A DNA stretch of 64,000 bases from positions 62,001-126,000 of the forward strand of contig NZ_MSIG01000012.1 of NCBI RefSeq assembly GCF_001927285.1. Direction: 5' to 3'. The stretch is from Mongoliimonas terrestris (lineage in GTDB: Bacteria; Pseudomonadota; Alphaproteobacteria; Rhizobiales; Pleomorphomonadaceae). Below the pieces are notes generated by a model. The model was not told the DNA's origin. It saw only the letters and a program-made list of their open reading frames with translations, and ran no database searches. Position numbers and translations under genes: made by a program. Shown piece after piece: positions 1 to 7,819 of this stretch. Positions within the stretch are counted from its first letter, which is position 1. Each line of letters starts with the position of its first letter.

Positions 1-1
1 T

Positions 2-661
2 CGCATCCGCACCCCCGCCGACATCTTCACCCTGGAGGCGCGCGAGGCGAAGAGCTTCAAGCGCCTGCGCGACTTTCCCGGCTTCGGCGCCACCTCGGTG
101 AAGAACCTCTTCGCCGCCATCGAGGCGCGCCGGGCCATCGCGCTCAACCGGCTGATCTTCGGCCTCGGCATCCGCCACGTGGGCGAGACCAACGCCAAGA
201 TCCTCGCCCGCGCCTACGGCACCTGGGACCACTTCCAGGAGGCCATGATCGCCGCCGCCGACAAGCCCGGCGAAGCCTGGGCGGAGCTCAACGCCGTCGA
301 CGGCATCGGCACCGTGGTGGCCGAGGCGGTGGTGGACTTCTTCGCCGAGCCGCACAACCGCGACGCCGTCGCCGCCCTGTTGGCCGAGGTGCGGCCGGAG
401 GCGATGGAGGCGCTGGTCGCGGTCGCCTCCCCGGTCGCCGGCAAGACCGTCGTCTTCACCGGCAGCCTGGAGAAGATGACCCGCGACGAGGCCAAGGCGA
501 CCGCCGAGCGCCTGGGCGCCAAGGTCGCCGGTTCGGTGTCGAAGAAGACCGACCTGGTGGTCGCCGGCCCCGGCGCCGGCTCCAAGCTCGCCAAGGCCAC
601 GGAACTCGGCATCGAGGTGATCGACGAGGACGCCTGGCTTGAGCGGATCCAGGGGCTCTGA
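2..661 (+). CDS. ligA: NAD-dependent DNA ligase LigA, C-terminal part (5' end outside window)
   Basis: Seals nicks in DNA using NAD+ during replication and repair. The reading frame is open from base 2, so the adenylation and OB domains lie left of the window. What remains is the end of the helix-hairpin-helix region (GIGTVVAEAVVDFF is a typical HhH stretch) and a C-terminal BRCT domain starting near GKTVVFTGSLEKM and ending DAWLERIQGL. The HhH-BRCT order and the ending are those of bacterial LigA. It points rightward, towards the leftward ftsZ cluster. In many Hyphomicrobiales ligA follows ftsZ-lpxC-bamD-recN on the same strand, so the orientation here suggests a rearrangement. Confidence 0.95.
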   Translation, partial: RIRTPADIFTLEAREAKSFKRLRDFPGFGATSVKNLFAAIEARRAIALNRLIFGLGIRHVGETNAKILARAYGTWDHFQEAMIAAADKPGEAWAELNAVDGIGTVVAEAVVDFFAEPHNRDAVAALLAEVRPEAMEALVAVASPVAGKTVVFTGSLEKMTRDEAKATAERLGAKVAGSVSKKTDLVVAGPGAGSKLAKATELGIEVIDEDAWLERIQGL

Positions 662-699
662 ACAGTTCGGACATTCAAGCGCCGCTCCCAATATCGTGA

Positions 700-712
700 T
701 TGACACGGTCAA
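700..712. promoter_or_regulatory. Inverted repeat over a consensus -35 (TTGAC-N3-GTCAA)
   Basis: TTGACACGGTCAA is a perfect 5-3-5 palindrome that contains a consensus TTGACA -35 hexamer. It sits about 78 bases before the small ORF at 790. The -10 is not clear (AT-rich ATTTTAA lies at 726-732). The arrangement suggests a promoter with an overlapping operator. This is inference from pattern only. Confidence 0.35.
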
Positions 713-789
713 TGGGAAAGTTCGCATTTTAACGATGTCAAAGCCTCCGGCGGCGATCCTAAAGACGTCCAGCACAGGAGGCACAGGAC

Positions 790-945
790 ATGTCCGTTGG
801 TAACTGCACGAGCTGCGGGTCGCAGGGCAGCCATAGCCCTGCCCCGTCATCGCGGGTCGAAGCCCCTGCTCCGGCTCCGGCGCCCGCTCCGGTGAAAGCC
901 GCCGCGCCGGCCGGTACCGGGCGCGTCGTCGACGTCAGCGCCTGA
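790..945 (+). CDS. Small Cys-containing, Ala/Pro-rich protein (51 aa), function unknown
   Basis: I do not recognise this gene. A strong ribosome site (AGGAGG at 776-781) lies 8 bases before an ATG. The product begins MSVGNCTSCGSQGSHS, with a CxxC pair that could bind metal or form a disulfide. An Ala-Pro repeat (APAPAPAPAP) follows, and the end is GRVVDVSA. There is no signal peptide or membrane helix. It stands alone between ligA and pncA with its own candidate promoter at about 700-730. The ribosome site and the two Cys residues favour a real gene, but its shortness and the GC-rich background leave room for doubt. Confidence 0.45.
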   Translation: MSVGNCTSCGSQGSHSPAPSSRVEAPAPAPAPAPVKAAAPAGTGRVVDVSA

Positions 946-1051
946 CACGGTGGCGTCGCGGCTTCCTCGCGGGTCGCGGCGCCCCCCTTGCCGGGCGGCG
1001 GCGGCATCGGCACTCTCTCCATCGCAACGCGACACCGGAGGCTCTCGGCCC

Positions 1052-1684
1052 ATGTCCCTCGTCCTTCTTCCCACCGACGCCCTCATCGTGGTCGACGTGC
1101 AGACCGACTTCTGCCCCGGCGGCGCCCTTGCGGTGGCCGACGGCGACGCGGTGGTGCCGGTGATCAACCGGTTGGCGGGGCATTTCCGCAACGTGATTCT
1201 GACGCAGGACTGGCATCCGGCCGGGCACGCCTCCTTCGCCTCGTCGCACGCCGGCATGGCGCCTTTCCAGACGACGGAGATGCCGTACGGCACCCAGGTG
1301 CTCTGGCCGGACCACTGCGTGCAGGGCACGCCGGGCGCGGCGCTTCACCCGGACCTCTCCATCCCCCACGCCCAGCTGATCATCCGCAAGGGCTACCACC
1401 CGGCGGTCGACAGCTATTCCGCCTTCCAGGAGGCGGACCGGAGCACCCACACCGGCCTTGCCGGATATCTGCGCGAGCGCGGCATCGCCCGCGTCTTCGT
1501 CGTCGGCCTCGCCACCGACTATTGCGTCGGCTGGACCGCCCTCGACGCCCGAACCGCCGGCTTCGACGCCACGGTGATCGAGGATGCCACAAGGGGCATC
1601 GGCCTCGACGGCTCCATGGCGCGCGCCTGGGAGGCCATGGCCGCCGCCGGTGTCGGCCGCATGATGTCGACCGCGATCGTCTGA
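1052..1684 (+). CDS. pncA: Nicotinamidase / pyrazinamidase PncA
   Basis: Hydrolyses nicotinamide to nicotinate and ammonia in the cytoplasmic NAD salvage pathway. The 210-residue product is of normal family length. The isochorismatase-like catalytic triad is visible as Asp15 (VVDVQTDF), Lys113 (IRKGYH) and Cys158 (ATDYCVG). Asp53, His55 and His88 (TQDWHP, PDHC) fit the metal site. I chose the ATG at 1052, preceded by GGAGG at 1037-1041. In-frame starts further upstream would add a low-complexity stretch with no family match. It is followed by the AraC/AzlCD locus and is probably transcribed separately. Confidence 0.93.
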   Translation: MSLVLLPTDALIVVDVQTDFCPGGALAVADGDAVVPVINRLAGHFRNVILTQDWHPAGHASFASSHAGMAPFQTTEMPYGTQVLWPDHCVQGTPGAALHPDLSIPHAQLIIRKGYHPAVDSYSAFQEADRSTHTGLAGYLRERGIARVFVVGLATDYCVGWTALDARTAGFDATVIEDATRGIGLDGSMARAWEAMAAAGVGRMMSTAIV

Positions 1685-1704
1685 GCGCAATTTCCTTCAA
1701 GACG
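1685..1704 (+). promoter_or_regulatory. 20-bp repeat, copy 1: candidate AraC operator before the araC gene
   Basis: GCGCAATTTCCTTCAAGACG occurs here, just after the pncA stop and 29 bases before the AraC-family start codon. The identical 20 bases occur again at 2634-2653 between this regulator and azlC. A perfect 20-base repeat at the two upstream regions of one regulator locus is best explained as its binding site, implying autoregulation plus control of azlCD. The assignment is inference. Confidence 0.55.
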
Positions 1705-1733
1705 ATCCGGCGCTGAACGGCTAGACCCTCGCC

Positions 1734-2588
1734 ATGGACCTGATCGACCAGTCCGCCGCCCTCGACCCGGCGACGCTCGGCCGCGCCGACCGTGCCCGCT
1801 TCTGGCGCGAGACCCGCCACGGCGGGCTCGAATGCCTGAGCGCGTCCTTTCGCGAGCACCGGTATGCCCCGCACAGCCACGACACTTTCGTGGTCGGCGT
1901 CATCGAGGCGGGCTGCGAGGCCTATCGGCTGCGCGGCGTGCGTCATCTGGCAGGCGCCGGCGACCTCTGCTTCGTCAATCCGGGCGAGGTGCACGACGGC
2001 GAACCCTTCGACGACGGCTACGCCTACCGCATGACCTATCCGTCCGAGGCCCTGCTCGCCGCCGTGGCGGCGGACCTCGCCGGCACGGACACGGCACCCG
2101 TCCCTCACTTCCGCGACGGCGTGGTGGCGGACGCTGAGGCCTTCGCCCTCTTCGGCCGTGCGCATCGACTGCTGGAGGCCGGCACGACGGCCCTCGGGGC
2201 CGACGAGGCGCTTATCGCAGCCTACAGCCTGATCGTCGGACGCCACGCGGCCATGCCGGTCCAGCGCGTCGCGGACGCGCCAGCTGCCGTCGCGCGGGCG
2301 CGCGACTATCTCGACGCGCACCACACGGAGGATGTGGACCTCGCCGCCCTCGCCTCCGTCGCGGGCCTGTCCCGGCACCACCTGGTGCGGGCGTTCAAGC
2401 GGCACACGGGCCTCACGCCGCACGCCTTCCAGACCGACCGGCGCATCCGCACCGCCCGGCGCCTGCTCGGCGAAGGGCGCCCCCTTGCCGACGTGGCGGT
2501 CGCGTGCGGCTTCAGCGATCAGAGCCACCTGACGCGCGTGTTCAAGGCCCGGGTCGGCGTGCCCCCCGGGGCTTTTCGGGTGGCGTGA
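1734..2588 (+). CDS. AraC-family transcriptional regulator, probable regulator of azlCD
   Basis: A cytoplasmic DNA-binding regulator of 284 residues. The N-terminal half is a cupin-like sensor domain (HSHDTFVVGVIEAG, then LCFVNPGEVHDGEP). The C-terminal ~100 residues carry the two helix-turn-helix motifs of the AraC family (LASVAGLSRHHLVRAFKRH and DVAVACGFSDQSHLTRVFK). AraC proteins of this layout are often found next to LysE- or AzlCD-type exporters and sense the exported amino acid. The identical 20-bp sites in front of this gene and before azlC support that link. The effector is not known. Confidence 0.88.
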   Translation: MDLIDQSAALDPATLGRADRARFWRETRHGGLECLSASFREHRYAPHSHDTFVVGVIEAGCEAYRLRGVRHLAGAGDLCFVNPGEVHDGEPFDDGYAYRMTYPSEALLAAVAADLAGTDTAPVPHFRDGVVADAEAFALFGRAHRLLEAGTTALGADEALIAAYSLIVGRHAAMPVQRVADAPAAVARARDYLDAHHTEDVDLAALASVAGLSRHHLVRAFKRHTGLTPHAFQTDRRIRTARRLLGEGRPLADVAVACGFSDQSHLTRVFKARVGVPPGAFRVA

Positions 2589-2633
2589 CCAGCCGAACCA
2601 CGCTCTTCTGACACGCGACGCCAGCGGCCGGCA

Positions 2634-2653
2634 GCGCAATTTCCTTCAAGACG
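2634..2653 (+). promoter_or_regulatory. 20-bp repeat, copy 2: candidate AraC operator before azlC
   Basis: Second perfect copy of GCGCAATTTCCTTCAAGACG (first at 1685-1704), 131 bases before the azlC start codon. Around both copies the sequence also shares a CCGGC stretch and a downstream TCGCCATGG, so part of the upstream region may have been duplicated. Confidence 0.55.
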
Positions 2654-2784
2654 CCCCGGCCCGCCGTCGCCATGGTGCCGCGGACCCGCGGAGTCGTCCC
2701 GCGCCACGGACGAACCGGCCGGGCCCTCCCGGTCGGGCCAACGACCCGGCCAACGGCCGCCCGCCAATGTGACCAGGACTTTGC

Positions 2785-3519
2785 ATGCTTCTTCCCACCT
2801 CCCCGTCCGCCGATGCCCGCGCCGGCGTGGCGGACGTGCTGCCCGCCACCCTGGCGGTCATCCCCTTCGCGCTCCTCCTCGGCAGCCAGGCCGCACAGAA
2901 GGGCCTTTCGGCCCTCGACATGCTGGCCATGTCGTCCATCGTGTTCGCCGGCGGCTCGCAATTTCTCGCGGTCGGGCTCTGGAGCGACCCGGCCCCGTGG
3001 GCGACGCTGGCACTCGCCGCCTTTCTGATCAACCTCCGCCACGTTCTGATGGGCGCCTCGCTCGCCCACAAGCTCGGCCGGTTCACTGCCCTCCAGCGGT
3101 TCGCGGGCGCTCACCTGATGACCGACGAGACTTGGGCGCTCGCCGAACGGCGCGCGCTCGACCGGCCGTTGACGCCCGCCTACTGGTTCGCGTCCGGCGC
3201 CGTGCTTTTCGTCAGTTGGCAGGTGTTCACCGTGCTCGGCACCATCCTCGGCGGCCTCGTCGCGGAACCGGAGCGCTACGGCATCGACTTCGCCTTCCCG
3301 GCGGTCTTCATCGCCCTCGCCCTCGGCTTCTGGACCGGCTGGCGCACCGCCCCGGTGATGGCCGCCTCCGCACTCACGGCGGTCGCCGTCCACGCGCTGG
3401 TGCCGGGCGCCTGGTCGGTGATCGCCGGCGCCTTCGCGGGGCTGGCTGCCGCCGTGCTCACCGCCCCCGCCGAGGCGATCGAGCCCCCTGCTGGCGCCCA
3501 GCCGGAGCCGCGTCCATGA
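2785..3519 (+). CDS. azlC: AzlC-family branched-chain amino acid exporter, large subunit
   Basis: Inner-membrane large subunit of the two-component AzlCD exporter, which in characterised members exports branched-chain amino acids and analogues such as azaleucine. The 244-residue protein has the family's early motif VIPFALLLGSQAAQKGLS, then FAGGSQFLAVGLW and FLINLRHVLMGASL, which are typical AzlC signatures. Several hydrophobic segments follow to about residue 228, before a short Pro/Glu-rich tail. Its stop overlaps the azlD start in an ATGA, so the pair is translationally coupled. Control by the upstream AraC protein is likely. The actual substrate is unknown. Confidence 0.9.
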   Translation: MLLPTSPSADARAGVADVLPATLAVIPFALLLGSQAAQKGLSALDMLAMSSIVFAGGSQFLAVGLWSDPAPWATLALAAFLINLRHVLMGASLAHKLGRFTALQRFAGAHLMTDETWALAERRALDRPLTPAYWFASGAVLFVSWQVFTVLGTILGGLVAEPERYGIDFAFPAVFIALALGFWTGWRTAPVMAASALTAVAVHALVPGAWSVIAGAFAGLAAAVLTAPAEAIEPPAGAQPEPRP

Positions 3520-3815
3520 GCCTCGATCCGATCAATCTCGTCGCCATCCTGGCCATGGGCATCGCCACCTACGCCACCCGGGCGGCCGGTCTCATCCTCG
3601 CCGACCGGCTGCCGCGACGGGGCCGGGTCCGCGTCGCGCTCGACGCCCTGCCCCCGGCCGTCCTAACCGCCGTTATCGCGCCGGCCGTGCTCGCCGGACC
3701 GGCCGAGATGATCGCCGGCGCCGTCACCATGGTGGCGGCCTTCCGCCTGCCGCTCTTGCCGGTGGTTGCGATCGGCGTCGCCACCGTGGCCCTGGCGCGC
3801 CTCGCCCTCGGCTGA
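3516..3815 (+). CDS. azlD: AzlD-family branched-chain amino acid exporter, small subunit
   Basis: Small membrane partner of AzlC (99 residues, normal length). It has about four hydrophobic segments, with the family-typical TYATRAAGLILADRLPR near the N-terminus and VALDALPPAVLTAVIAPAVL in the middle. The start ATG overlaps the azlC stop by 4 bases. It ends 15 bases before the convergent toxin gene. Confidence 0.9.
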   Translation: MSLDPINLVAILAMGIATYATRAAGLILADRLPRRGRVRVALDALPPAVLTAVIAPAVLAGPAEMIAGAVTMVAAFRLPLLPVVAIGVATVALARLALG

Positions 3816-3829
3816 ACGACACCGGCGGG

Positions 3830-4210
3830 TCAGCGGGCGGAGAGCATGGCGACACCATAGACGGCGAGCACCCGATCCGCCGTCACCAGCACCATGCCGC
3901 GCCGGTCCGCCTGGGCGACGAGCATCCGGTCGAACGGATCGCCGTGGTGCAAGGGCAGCGCACCCGCCGCTTCCGCGTCCGCCGCTTCGATGGGGAGGAG
4001 TGCGAAGCCATTCGCGTCAACGCGCTCGCGAATGGAACCGTCGAACTCCAATCGCCCGACGCCGCGCTTGATCGCGATTTCCCAGACAGTCGCAACGCTC
4101 ACCCAGATCGTGTTCCGGGCATCAGAGAGAATCGCCGCCACTGCCGGCGACAGAGTTGAACGTTCCAAGTCCCACCAGATCAGCACGTGTGTGTCGATCA
4201 GATAGTTCAC
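3830..4210 (-). CDS. vapC: VapC-type PIN-domain ribonuclease toxin
   Basis: Toxin of a type II toxin-antitoxin pair. PIN-domain proteins of this type are Mg2+-dependent RNases acting on tRNA or other RNA. The 126-residue protein has the acidic residues expected of the PIN active site: Asp6 (LIDTHVLIWW), Glu44 (TVWEIAIK), Asp91/Asp94 (GDPFDRMLVAQA) and Asp112 (TADRVL). The sequence is closest in style to the DUF-type 'twitching motility PilT' VapC subgroup. It starts at a GTG two bases after the antitoxin stop codon, a tightly coupled operon. Confidence 0.88.
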   Translation of the reverse strand: MNYLIDTHVLIWWDLERSTLSPAVAAILSDARNTIWVSVATVWEIAIKRGVGRLEFDGSIRERVDANGFALLPIEAADAEAAGALPLHHGDPFDRMLVAQADRRGMVLVTADRVLAVYGVAMLSAR

Positions 4211-4212
4211 GT

Positions 4213-4476
4213 TCAGTCCGCGAGGCCTTGGAAAGCCTTGAGTACATCATCCGGAAGCGGATCGTCGAAGGTGTCGTGGAACACGACATCAGCAAACGCA
4301 TGAGCTGGCTTGCGCTGCACCGGAGCCTCCGCCACCGCCGGCGCGTCGGGCAGCGGCACGAGGCGCGCGACCGGCTTGCCGTTCCGAGCGATCACGATCT
4401 CCTCGCCGCCGGCGGCGCGGTCGACCAGCGACGACAGACGGGATTTGGCCTTTTCCAGGTTGACGACGTCGGACAC
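4213..4476 (-). CDS. Phd/YefM-type antitoxin
   Basis: Antitoxin partner of the PIN toxin, encoded upstream of it in the same operon. The 87-residue product has the Phd/YefM DNA-binding fold at the N-terminus (VVNLEKAKSRLSSLVDRA, then GEEIVIARNGKPVARLVPL). A C-terminal tail rich in Ala, Pro and Asp is probably the toxin-binding part. It likely represses its own promoter together with the toxin. The start is a GTG at 4476 with an AAGGAG ribosome site just upstream. The pair sits directly behind ftsZ, where lpxC is common in related genomes. Confidence 0.87.
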   Translation of the reverse strand: MSDVVNLEKAKSRLSSLVDRAAGGEEIVIARNGKPVARLVPLPDAPAVAEAPVQRKPAHAFADVVFHDTFDDPLPDDVLKAFQGLAD

Positions 4477-4552
4477 GGCACAGGCTCCTTCCTCGTCAAA
4501 GATGCGGATGCAAGGGCCTCACGTCAAGCGCGCCCGTCCGCCAGATGCGAAG

Positions 4553-4580
4553 CGGCCCGCAAGGTCTCCCCCGCGGGCCG
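4553..4580 (-). terminator. Candidate terminator hairpin after ftsZ
   Basis: An 8-bp perfect stem (CGGCCCGC at 4553-4560 with GCGGGCCG at 4573-4580) and a 12-base loop lie 32 bases past the ftsZ stop codon. There is no clear T-run, so it may be a processing or Rho-linked hairpin. It separates the dcw cluster from the toxin-antitoxin pair. Confidence 0.4.
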
Positions 4581-4611
4581 TCGTCGATGGAAGCCTGTCC
4601 GACCGAACCGG

Positions 4612-6387
4612 TCAGTTCTGGCGGCGCAGGAAGGCCGGGATCTCCAGCTGGTCGTCCTCGCTGATCCGCTGCGGCTGCGGACGGCCCTGCGGGTCGAGGC
4701 GGCCGGCGGCGCCTTGCGGCTGGGCCGGGCGCTTGGCGTACTCGCTGACGGCCTGCGGCGCCGGACGGCCCTGCGGCGGCTGCGGAGCCCGCGGCGCCTG
4801 GGGCGCGGCGGCGGCCGGGCGGGCCTGCGGCGCGGCCTGACGCTGCGGCTCGACCGGGTGGTCGTCGTCGCGGCGGCCGAGGCCGACGCTCGCGAGGCGG
4901 CGCAGGAGGCTCATCGGCCGCCGCTCCTCCTCGTGCTCTTCGTGCACCGGCTGCGGAGCGGCCGTGCCACGGAACTCGCGCTGGGCCATCTCCGGGAACT
5001 CGGTGATCGGCGGGATGCGCCGCTGGGCGGCCGGACGTTCCGCGGCCGGCGGGATGTAGGGCGCCGGGGCGGGCTCGGCCGCGTCCATCACCGGGGCGCG
5101 GGGCTCCGGATCCGGCTGGGCGACGGGCTCGTAGTGGGCGGCGGCCGGCTGGTAGGGCTCGATGGTGACGCGCGGATCCTGGGTGGCGGCACCGCGCGGC
5201 GCCTCGTGGTGGGCAAGGTCGAGCGCGGCCTCGATGGCGGCGGCGGCCTCCACGGCCGCGGTTTCCGCCACCGGCTGCGGGGCCGGAGCGACCGGCGCGA
5301 CGGCCGGACGGGGCGCGTAGGTCTGGCGCGCCTCGGCGGCGACGACCGGCGACGGCGCGCGGGCGGCGCGGCTCGACACGTCGGCGACGCGGGCCGCCTG
5401 GGTCTCGTGCTGCTGGATCGCCGCCTGGTCGATGCCGGTGGCCACCACCGACACGCGGATGACGCCTTCCAGGCTGTCGTCGAAGGTGGCGCCGAGGATG
5501 ATGTTGGCGTCCTGGTCCACTTCCTCGCGGATGCGGGTCGCCGCCTCGTCCACCTCGAACAGGGTCAGGTCCTTGCCGCCGGTGATCGAGATCAGCAGGC
5601 CGCGAGCGCCCTTCATCGACACCTCGTCGAGCAGCGGGTTGGCGATCGCCGCCTCCGCCGCCTGGATGGCGCGCTTGTCACCCGAGGCCTCGCCCGTGCC
5701 CATCATGGCCTTGCCCATGCCGCGCATGATCGACCGAACGTCGGCGAAGTCGAGGTTGATGAGACCCTCCTTCACCATCAGGTCGGTGATGCAGGCGACA
5801 CCCGAGTAGAGCACCTGGTCGGCCATCGCGAAGGCGTCGGCGAAGGTGGTGCGCTCGTTGGCGATGCGGAAGAGGTTCTGGTTGGGGATGACGATCAGCG
5901 TGTCGACCGAGGCCTGCAGCTCCTCGATCCCGGCGTCGGCGACGCGCATGCGCCGCACGCCCTCGAACTGGAAGGGCTTGGTGACGACGCCGACGGTGAG
6001 GATGCCGTGTTCACGGGCGGCGCGCGCGATGACCGGGGCGGCGCCGGTGCCAGTGCCACCGCCCATGCCGGCCGTGATGAAGACCATGTGCGAGCCGGCC
6101 AGATGATCGTTGATCTCGTCGATCACCTCCTCGGCGGCCGCGCGGCCGACTTCCGGCTGCGAACCGGCGCCGAGACCCTCGGTCACCGCCACGCCCATCT
6201 GCACGATCCGGTCCGACTTGGACATCGTGAGCGCCTGGGCGTCGGTGTTCGCCACCACGAACTCCACCCCCTGCAGGCCGGCGGTGATCATGTTGTTCAC
6301 GGCGTTGCCGCCGGCGCCACCCACACCGAACACGGTGATGCGCGGCTTCAGTTCCGTCAGGTCGGGCATCTTCAAGTTGATCGTCAT
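4612..6387 (-). CDS. ftsZ: Cell division GTPase FtsZ (long form with extended linker)
   Basis: Tubulin-like GTPase that polymerises at mid-cell into the Z ring and recruits the division machinery. The GTPase core is complete: VFGVGGAGGNAVNNMI near residue 20, the tubulin signature GGGTGTGAAP near residue 105, and the T7 region. From about residue 320 a Pro/Ala/Gln-rich linker runs about 250 residues. The protein ends in the conserved FtsA-binding peptide DDQLEIPAFLRRQN. At 591 residues it is longer than the ~385 of enteric FtsZ but usual for Hyphomicrobiales. It is the last gene of the dcw cluster, 115 bases after ftsA. Confidence 0.97.
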   Translation of the reverse strand: MTINLKMPDLTELKPRITVFGVGGAGGNAVNNMITAGLQGVEFVVANTDAQALTMSKSDRIVQMGVAVTEGLGAGSQPEVGRAAAEEVIDEINDHLAGSHMVFITAGMGGGTGTGAAPVIARAAREHGILTVGVVTKPFQFEGVRRMRVADAGIEELQASVDTLIVIPNQNLFRIANERTTFADAFAMADQVLYSGVACITDLMVKEGLINLDFADVRSIMRGMGKAMMGTGEASGDKRAIQAAEAAIANPLLDEVSMKGARGLLISITGGKDLTLFEVDEAATRIREEVDQDANIILGATFDDSLEGVIRVSVVATGIDQAAIQQHETQAARVADVSSRAARAPSPVVAAEARQTYAPRPAVAPVAPAPQPVAETAAVEAAAAIEAALDLAHHEAPRGAATQDPRVTIEPYQPAAAHYEPVAQPDPEPRAPVMDAAEPAPAPYIPPAAERPAAQRRIPPITEFPEMAQREFRGTAAPQPVHEEHEEERRPMSLLRRLASVGLGRRDDDHPVEPQRQAAPQARPAAAAPQAPRAPQPPQGRPAPQAVSEYAKRPAQPQGAAGRLDPQGRPQPQRISEDDQLEIPAFLRRQN

Positions 6388-6502
6388 GGCACCCTCGTCA
6401 TCCTCTTCGCCGGCTCGCGCTCGGGCGGCATATCAATGCGGCGGCAGTTCTTGTCGCCCTGATCGGTCACTGTCTGCGTGAAGCCACAACGGCATCCTGC
6501 CG

Positions 6503-7819
6503 TCAGAAGCTTTCGCGAATCCATTGTCCAACGCGGGATACGAACCCCCCGTTGGCGGCCAGCGCCACCGTCTTGCGGCGCGTGCTGTACTGTTCGATCT
6601 GCGCCACCTGCGGGTAGATCAGGAGGCCGACGCTGGTGGCAAAGGCCGCGCCGCGCGCCGCCTCCGGCAGGCCCGCGATACCGACCGGGCGGCCGAGGCG
6701 CACGTTGCGCCCGAGGATCCGCCGGGCAAGCTCGGTCAGGCCGGTGAGCTGGCTCGCCCCGCCGGTGAGCACGATCCGCCGTCCGACCCGGCCGGCGAAG
6801 CCCGAGGCGTGCAGCCGGTCGCGCACCACCTCCAGGATCTCCTCCACCCGCGGACGGATGATGTGGACGATCTGCGAGCGTGGCACGTGGCTCGGCACGT
6901 CGTCGTCTCCGACCGGCTCCACCGTCACCATGTCGCGCTCGTCGCTGTCGGTGGCGATCACCGAGCCGTGCAGCGTCTTGATCCGCTCCGCGTCTACGAG
7001 CCGCGCCGAGAGGCCGCGCGCCAGGTCCATGGTCACGTGGTGGCCGCCGAGCGCGAAGCCGTCCACGTGGACGAACTGGCCGTCGGCGAAGACCGCGATC
7101 TTGGTCGTCCCGCCGCCGATGTCGACGCAGGCGACGCCGAGCTGCGCCTCGTCGTCCACAAGGGCCGCAAGACCGGAGGCGTAGGGCGTGGACACCATGG
7201 TCTCCACTTCCAGGTGCGCCCGGTTCACGCAGATCTCCAGGTTCCGCACCGGCGCGCTATCCGCCGACACCACGTGGGTGTCGACCGAAAGCCGCTGGCC
7301 CAGCATGCCGCGCGGGTCGCGGATGCCCCGGTTGCCGTCGAGCGCGTAGCCGATCGGCAGGGCGTGCACGATGGCGCGCCCGTCCTTCACCGTGTGCTCG
7401 CTGCCGGCTTCCAGCACCCGCTGGATGTCGGCCTCGCCCACTTCGCGGCCGGAAAGGTCGAAGCCCGCCGAGAAGGTCTCGCTGCCGAGCCGGCCGCAGG
7501 AGAGCGACACGATCAGCGACTCCACCGTCAGGCCGGCCGACCGCTCGGCGGCGTCCACGGCGAGGCGGATCGCCTTCTCGGCCTGGTCGAGGTCCACCAC
7601 CGAACCGGCCTTGATGCCGCGCGAGCGCTGCAGGCCGAAGCCCAGCACCTCGATGGCATGCGTCCGGCCGGGCAGGACATCGCCCATGGCCCGCGGGGTG
7701 AGTCGGGCGATGATGCAACAGATCTTGGAGGAGCCGACGTCGAGCACGGACACGATCACCGGCCGGCGGGCCGGCAGCGGGCGCATGCGCTGGACGCGGT
7801 GGTCGCCGGAGCGGCTCAT
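6503..7819 (-). CDS. ftsA: Cell division protein FtsA
   Basis: Actin-like ATPase that tethers FtsZ to the membrane and recruits later division proteins. The 438 residues contain the actin-family phosphate motifs (SVLDVGSSKICCIIAR near residue 25, CVDIGGGTTKIAVFADG near residue 215, RIVLTGGASQLTGL near residue 345). The C-terminus VGQWIRESF fits the amphipathic membrane-targeting helix. The start codon overlaps the ftsQ stop (ATGA), so the two are coupled. A Pro/Arg-rich N-terminal extension (MSRSGDHRVQRMRPLPARR) precedes the fold. Confidence 0.96.
   Translation of the reverse strand: MSRSGDHRVQRMRPLPARRPVIVSVLDVGSSKICCIIARLTPRAMGDVLPGRTHAIEVLGFGLQRSRGIKAGSVVDLDQAEKAIRLAVDAAERSAGLTVESLIVSLSCGRLGSETFSAGFDLSGREVGEADIQRVLEAGSEHTVKDGRAIVHALPIGYALDGNRGIRDPRGMLGQRLSVDTHVVSADSAPVRNLEICVNRAHLEVETMVSTPYASGLAALVDDEAQLGVACVDIGGGTTKIAVFADGQFVHVDGFALGGHHVTMDLARGLSARLVDAERIKTLHGSVIATDSDERDMVTVEPVGDDDVPSHVPRSQIVHIIRPRVEEILEVVRDRLHASGFAGRVGRRIVLTGGASQLTGLTELARRILGRNVRLGRPVGIAGLPEAARGAAFATSVGLLIYPQVAQIEQYSTRRKTVALAANGGFVSRVGQWIRESF

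Noticed and set aside
4156..6462. A rightward open frame of about 770 codons opposite ftsZ
   Set aside because: Antisense to ftsZ and vapBC, low complexity and no family motif.
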